DNA of 8,180 nt, from the NCBI GenBank assembly GCA_014380825.1, contig JACMJD010000231.1:1-8180 (forward strand), in the 5' to 3' direction. Shown one piece after another: positions 6,380-8,180 of the stretch (positions are counted from its first letter, which is position 1; every line of letters begins with the position of its first letter). This DNA comes from Phycisphaerae bacterium. GTDB taxonomy: Bacteria > Planctomycetota > Phycisphaerae > Tepidisphaerales > Tepidisphaeraceae. The translations under genes and the position numbers were made by a program. Under the pieces are notes generated by a model. The model worked only from the letters and a program-made list of their open reading frames with translations, had not been told where the DNA came from and made no database searches.

Positions 6380-6452
6380 GGCAGAGTTCAGAGTTCAGGA
6401 ATACGGGGAGTTTGTATTTCCTGAACTCTGACCTCTGACCTCTGAACTCTGT
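6380..6452. repeat. Inverted repeat built of CAGAGTT/CAGAGGT heptamers
   Basis: CAGAGTTCAGGAA-TAC (6389-6404) is complementary to 6414-6430 with one extra base, around a 9-base loop. Both arms continue as near-tandem heptamers: CAGAGTT twice on the left (6382-6395), and on the opposite strand of the right side CAGAGTT, CAGAGGT, CAGAGGT, CAGAGTT. It fills most of the 98-base gap between the two minus-strand genes. It could attenuate or process a joint transcript, but no T-run follows the stem. Confidence 0.7.
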
Positions 6453-6456
6453 CTCC

Positions 6457-7203
6457 TTAATTCATGAACCGGAACCGCAGGATGGTCAGGATCGCTTTGA
6501 TCCCGTCCTTCCAGGTAATCTTTTTACCTTCTTCATAGCTCCGCCCGTAATACGCAACGCCGACTTCGTAAATCCGCAGGCGAGGGCGCATCTTGGCGAT
6601 CTTTGCGGTGATCTCCGGTTCGAAACCGAAGCGGTTGCACTTCAGATCGATCCGATTCAGGACCGACTTGCGGAAGACTTTGTAGCAAACTTCCATGTCG
6701 GTGAGGTTGAGGTTCGTGCATATGTTGGAAAAGTGCGTCAGAAACTTGTTGCCCAGCGTGTGATAGAAATAAAGCACGCGGTGCGGCTCGCCGATAAACC
6801 GGCTTCCGTAAACGACGTCAGCTTTATCGTCAACGATCGGGCCGATCAGCTTGATGTAATCCTGCGGATCGTACTCCAGGTCGGCATCCTGCACGAGGAC
6901 GATCTCGCCGGATGCAAGCTTGAAGCCGTCACGAAGCGCGGCCCCTTTTCCTTGATTCACCGGCTTGTGCACGATCTGAAAGTCGACGCCGGGGAAGAGT
7001 GAAGGCAGCTCGTCGAGCTGCGCGTTCGTGCCGTCGGTCGAGCAGTCGTTCACACAGATGATCTCACGCGTAATGCGCAGCGGGAGCGGTGCGTCAACGA
7101 CCAGCCCGACCAACTGCTGGATTGTCGCGGCCTCGTTGTAGACTGGGATGACGATCGAGACCTTCGTCACCGGCGGGTTCAGCGGGATGATGTGTTCGGC
7201 CAT
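6457..7203 (-). CDS. Family 2 glycosyltransferase (dolichyl-phosphate-sugar synthase type)
   Basis: This is a 248-residue GT-A enzyme that would transfer a sugar from a nucleotide donor, in relatives usually to a polyprenyl phosphate at the inner face of the membrane. VSIVIPVYNE (15-24) begins the fold, VNDCSTDGT (51-59) binds the nucleotide, NQGKGAALRDG (83-93) follows, and QDADLEYDP (105-113) holds the DxD metal site. TDMEVCYKVFR (168-178), GFEPEITAKI (193-202) and SYEEGKKITWKDG (222-234) match bacterial DPM1/GtrB-like enzymes. No C-terminal membrane helices are present, so it is probably soluble or peripheral. ATG 7203 starts just before the first strand; the frame stays open upstream to 7344, but those codons are repeat-derived and unlike the family. 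It is transcribed before UXS. Confidence 0.9.
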   Translation of the reverse strand: MAEHIIPLNPPVTKVSIVIPVYNEAATIQQLVGLVVDAPLPLRITREIICVNDCSTDGTNAQLDELPSLFPGVDFQIVHKPVNQGKGAALRDGFKLASGEIVLVQDADLEYDPQDYIKLIGPIVDDKADVVYGSRFIGEPHRVLYFYHTLGNKFLTHFSNICTNLNLTDMEVCYKVFRKSVLNRIDLKCNRFGFEPEITAKIAKMRPRLRIYEVGVAYYGRSYEEGKKITWKDGIKAILTILRFRFMN

Positions 7204-7283
7204 AGCGATCGCGCGCGGCGCAGTGGCAACCGTGCCGCAGCGCGGGCAAATCCTAACGGACAGCAACCGAATCGCAAAGGAAG

Positions 7284-7362
7284 TGCAGAATGATGAATGC
7301 TGAAAGCCGGATAAACAGCCGCTTCCGATTCTGCATTTATGCATTCTGCGTTCTGCATTCGG
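7284..7362. repeat. Inverted and tandem GCAGAAT-type heptamers
   Basis: TGCAGAAT (7284-7291) pairs with ATTCTGCA (7328-7335). To the right, 7341-7358 repeats GCATTCT-GCGTTCT-GCATT, a near-tandem heptamer run (GCAGAAT/GCAGAAC on the other strand). The element lies between the divergent glycosyltransferase and DUF151 genes. Its architecture mirrors that of the element at 6380-6452, but the words differ. Confidence 0.6.
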
Positions 7363-7371
7363 AGTTGCCGC

Positions 7372-7400
7372 TTGACTTGCGATTTCAGCAGTTTTAATGT
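7372..7400 (+). promoter_or_regulatory. Possible promoter of the DUF151 gene
   Basis: TTGACT (7372-7377) is a good -35 hexamer. TAATGT (7395-7400) follows at 17 bases and TTTAAT (7393-7398) at 15; both are weak -10 matches. Either would start transcription about 40 bases before ATG 7452. Confidence 0.35.
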
Positions 7401-7451
7401 CGTCTGTCCTCGCGCTCCCGAATGCGCGCGGCTTTCAGGAGTCGTGCATCG

Positions 7452-7844
7452 ATGGCCGTGCAAATGGAGCTTCACAAGATCATCATCACCGACACGCAGG
7501 ATCAGCAGATCATCATGCTCAAAGAGGTGGATGGCGAACGGAAATTCCCCATGGTGATCGGCACGGATTCCGCCAACGCGATCGAGCGACGGTTGAAGGG
7601 CATCCAGGCCCCCCGCCCACTTACGCATGATCTGCTCTCGAGCGTGATCGAGCAGCTCGGCGGAACGGTAGAGCGGATCGAGATCAATAACCTCCAGGAC
7701 CACACCTTCTTCGCCAGCATCCACATCCGAAGAAACGGCGAAGTCGTCGAAATCGACAGCCGGCCGAGTGATGCGATCGCGTTGGGCATCGCGACGACGG
7801 TGCCAATTTATGTGGCGGAGCATGTGCTGGATGAAGTGTGTTGA
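7452..7844 (+). CDS. Bifunctional nuclease-domain (BFN, DUF151) protein
   Basis: This 130-residue protein consists of a single BFN/DUF151 domain. Plant members have combined DNase and RNase activity, and bacterial ones are conserved but poorly understood; a nuclease role here is inferred from the family only. The visible signatures are LKEVDGERKFPMVIG (23-37), RPLTHDLL (55-62), a TFFASI strand (85-90) and IDSRPSDAIAL (101-111), followed by PIYVAEHVL (118-126). ATG 7452 has AGGAG at 7437-7441, ten bases upstream. A further ATG at 7464 is possible, and ATG 7422 would add ten basic residues unlike the family. Length is near that of minimal single-domain members, without the C-terminal UvrB/UvrC motif that some carry. 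It appears to be a single-gene unit, followed by the repeat island. Confidence 0.92.
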   Translation: MAVQMELHKIIITDTQDQQIIMLKEVDGERKFPMVIGTDSANAIERRLKGIQAPRPLTHDLLSSVIEQLGGTVERIEINNLQDHTFFASIHIRRNGEVVEIDSRPSDAIALGIATTVPIYVAEHVLDEVC

Positions 7845-7859
7845 CCCGCGGCGCGGGTA

Positions 7860-8070
7860 AGCTCCAAACCACAAAACACAAGTCACAAAGTTCCAAATAT
7901 CAAGCAAACGAAACTCAAAGCGCACGGTCATCCAGAGCGGTACTCCGCGAAGATCTGGTTTTGCATGTGTCGCTAGATCCTTCGCAGAGTACCGCTCTGG
8001 ACGACACATTTTTTTTGTTGCGGTTTGAACGTTGGAGCTTCTTTGAGTTTTGTGTTTTGTGAGTTGGAAC
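7860..8070. repeat. Outer repeat island: four short words inverted and reordered
   Basis: Four words on the left side, AGCTCCAA (7860-7867), CACAAAACACAA (7870-7881), GTTCCAA (7890-7896) and AAACTCAAAG (7911-7920), recur as exact reverse complements on the right at 8032-8039, 8050-8061, 8064-8070 and 8041-8050. The order on the right is permuted, so this is not a simple hairpin. The words enclose the GTCATCC palindrome at 7927-8006. No gene is seen in this spacer between the DUF151 gene and the tRNA. Confidence 0.65.
7927..8006. repeat. REP-like palindrome, second copy type (GTCATCC...GATC)
   Basis: The left arm (7927-7955) and right arm (7974-8006) share CCAGAGCGGTACTC followed by x-CGCGAAGATC-like ends, as inverted copies with a few single-base gaps and mismatches. 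The enclosed loop is about 18 bases. The outer GTCATCC and inner GAAGGATC motifs match the element at 2540-2620, while the middle differs, so the two look like members of one family. Confidence 0.7.
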
Positions 8071-8088
8071 TTCGTGCACTCGCGAGAT

Positions 8089-8161
<73 letters not shown>

Positions 8162-8180
8162 GCGCGACCAATCATATCGC

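Noticed and set aside
7204..7344. N-terminal extension of the glycosyltransferase, with a CPRCG motif
   Set aside because: The family fold starts just after ATG 7203, and the extra codons come from the heptamer repeat and spacer. A single CxxC is not enough to support a domain.
7179..8009. 276-codon minus-strand open frame across the DUF151 gene
   Set aside because: It is antisense to the DUF151 domain and passes through two repeat elements; no domain is seen.

Overview
The window reads as a piece of ordinary chromosome from a GC-rich bacterium. The best guess is a member of the Planctomycetota, possibly the Phycisphaerae. The clues are a short membrane protein ending in the C-x2-C...RGL-x-E-x-RCPECG zinc ribbon that is common in planctomycetes, a GbsR-type regulator, a GH4 enzyme, and many long intergenic palindromes. 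This placement is an inference and no marker gene is complete enough to prove it.

Layout, left to right. (1) 1-1122, plus strand: the 3' end of asparaginyl-tRNA synthetase, then a DUF4279 protein and a two-helix zinc-ribbon protein, packed with gaps of 6 and 1 bases. (2) 1123-1748: 626 bases with no convincing gene. It holds a T-run hairpin and a triple ATGTCCGA decamer repeat joined to a two-tier hairpin. (3) 1749-2507, plus: an exported LTxxQ (Spy/CpxP-like) protein. It converges on a GbsR/MarR-type repressor gene (2669-3289, minus), with a long palindrome between them. (4) 3290-3593: the divergent control region. It holds a perfect 16-base operator-like palindrome in the repressor leader, a 106-base three-hairpin element, and a promoter for the next gene. 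(5) 3594-5012, plus: a GH4 alpha-galactosidase (MelA-like), followed by a small C-terminal zinc-ribbon membrane protein (5044-5376). (6) 5417-7203, minus: a family 2 glycosyltransferase and a UDP-glucuronate decarboxylase, a plausible surface-polysaccharide pair, separated by a heptamer-type inverted repeat. (7) 7452-7844, plus: a bifunctional-nuclease-domain (DUF151) protein. (8) 7845-8088: a nested repeat island. (9) 8089-8161, minus: a tRNA with a CAU anticodon, best read as the lysidine-type tRNA-Ile.

How the genes fit together. GH4 would release galactose (or a related sugar) in an NAD- and metal-dependent reaction. UXS makes UDP-xylose, and the GT2 enzyme probably loads a lipid carrier or extends a glycan. 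The GbsR-like protein probably represses its own gene through the palindrome; control of the GH4 gene across the divergent region is possible but not shown. No large defence, mobile or biosynthetic system is visible. The unusual content is the density and variety of intergenic inverted repeats and the small zinc-ribbon membrane proteins.
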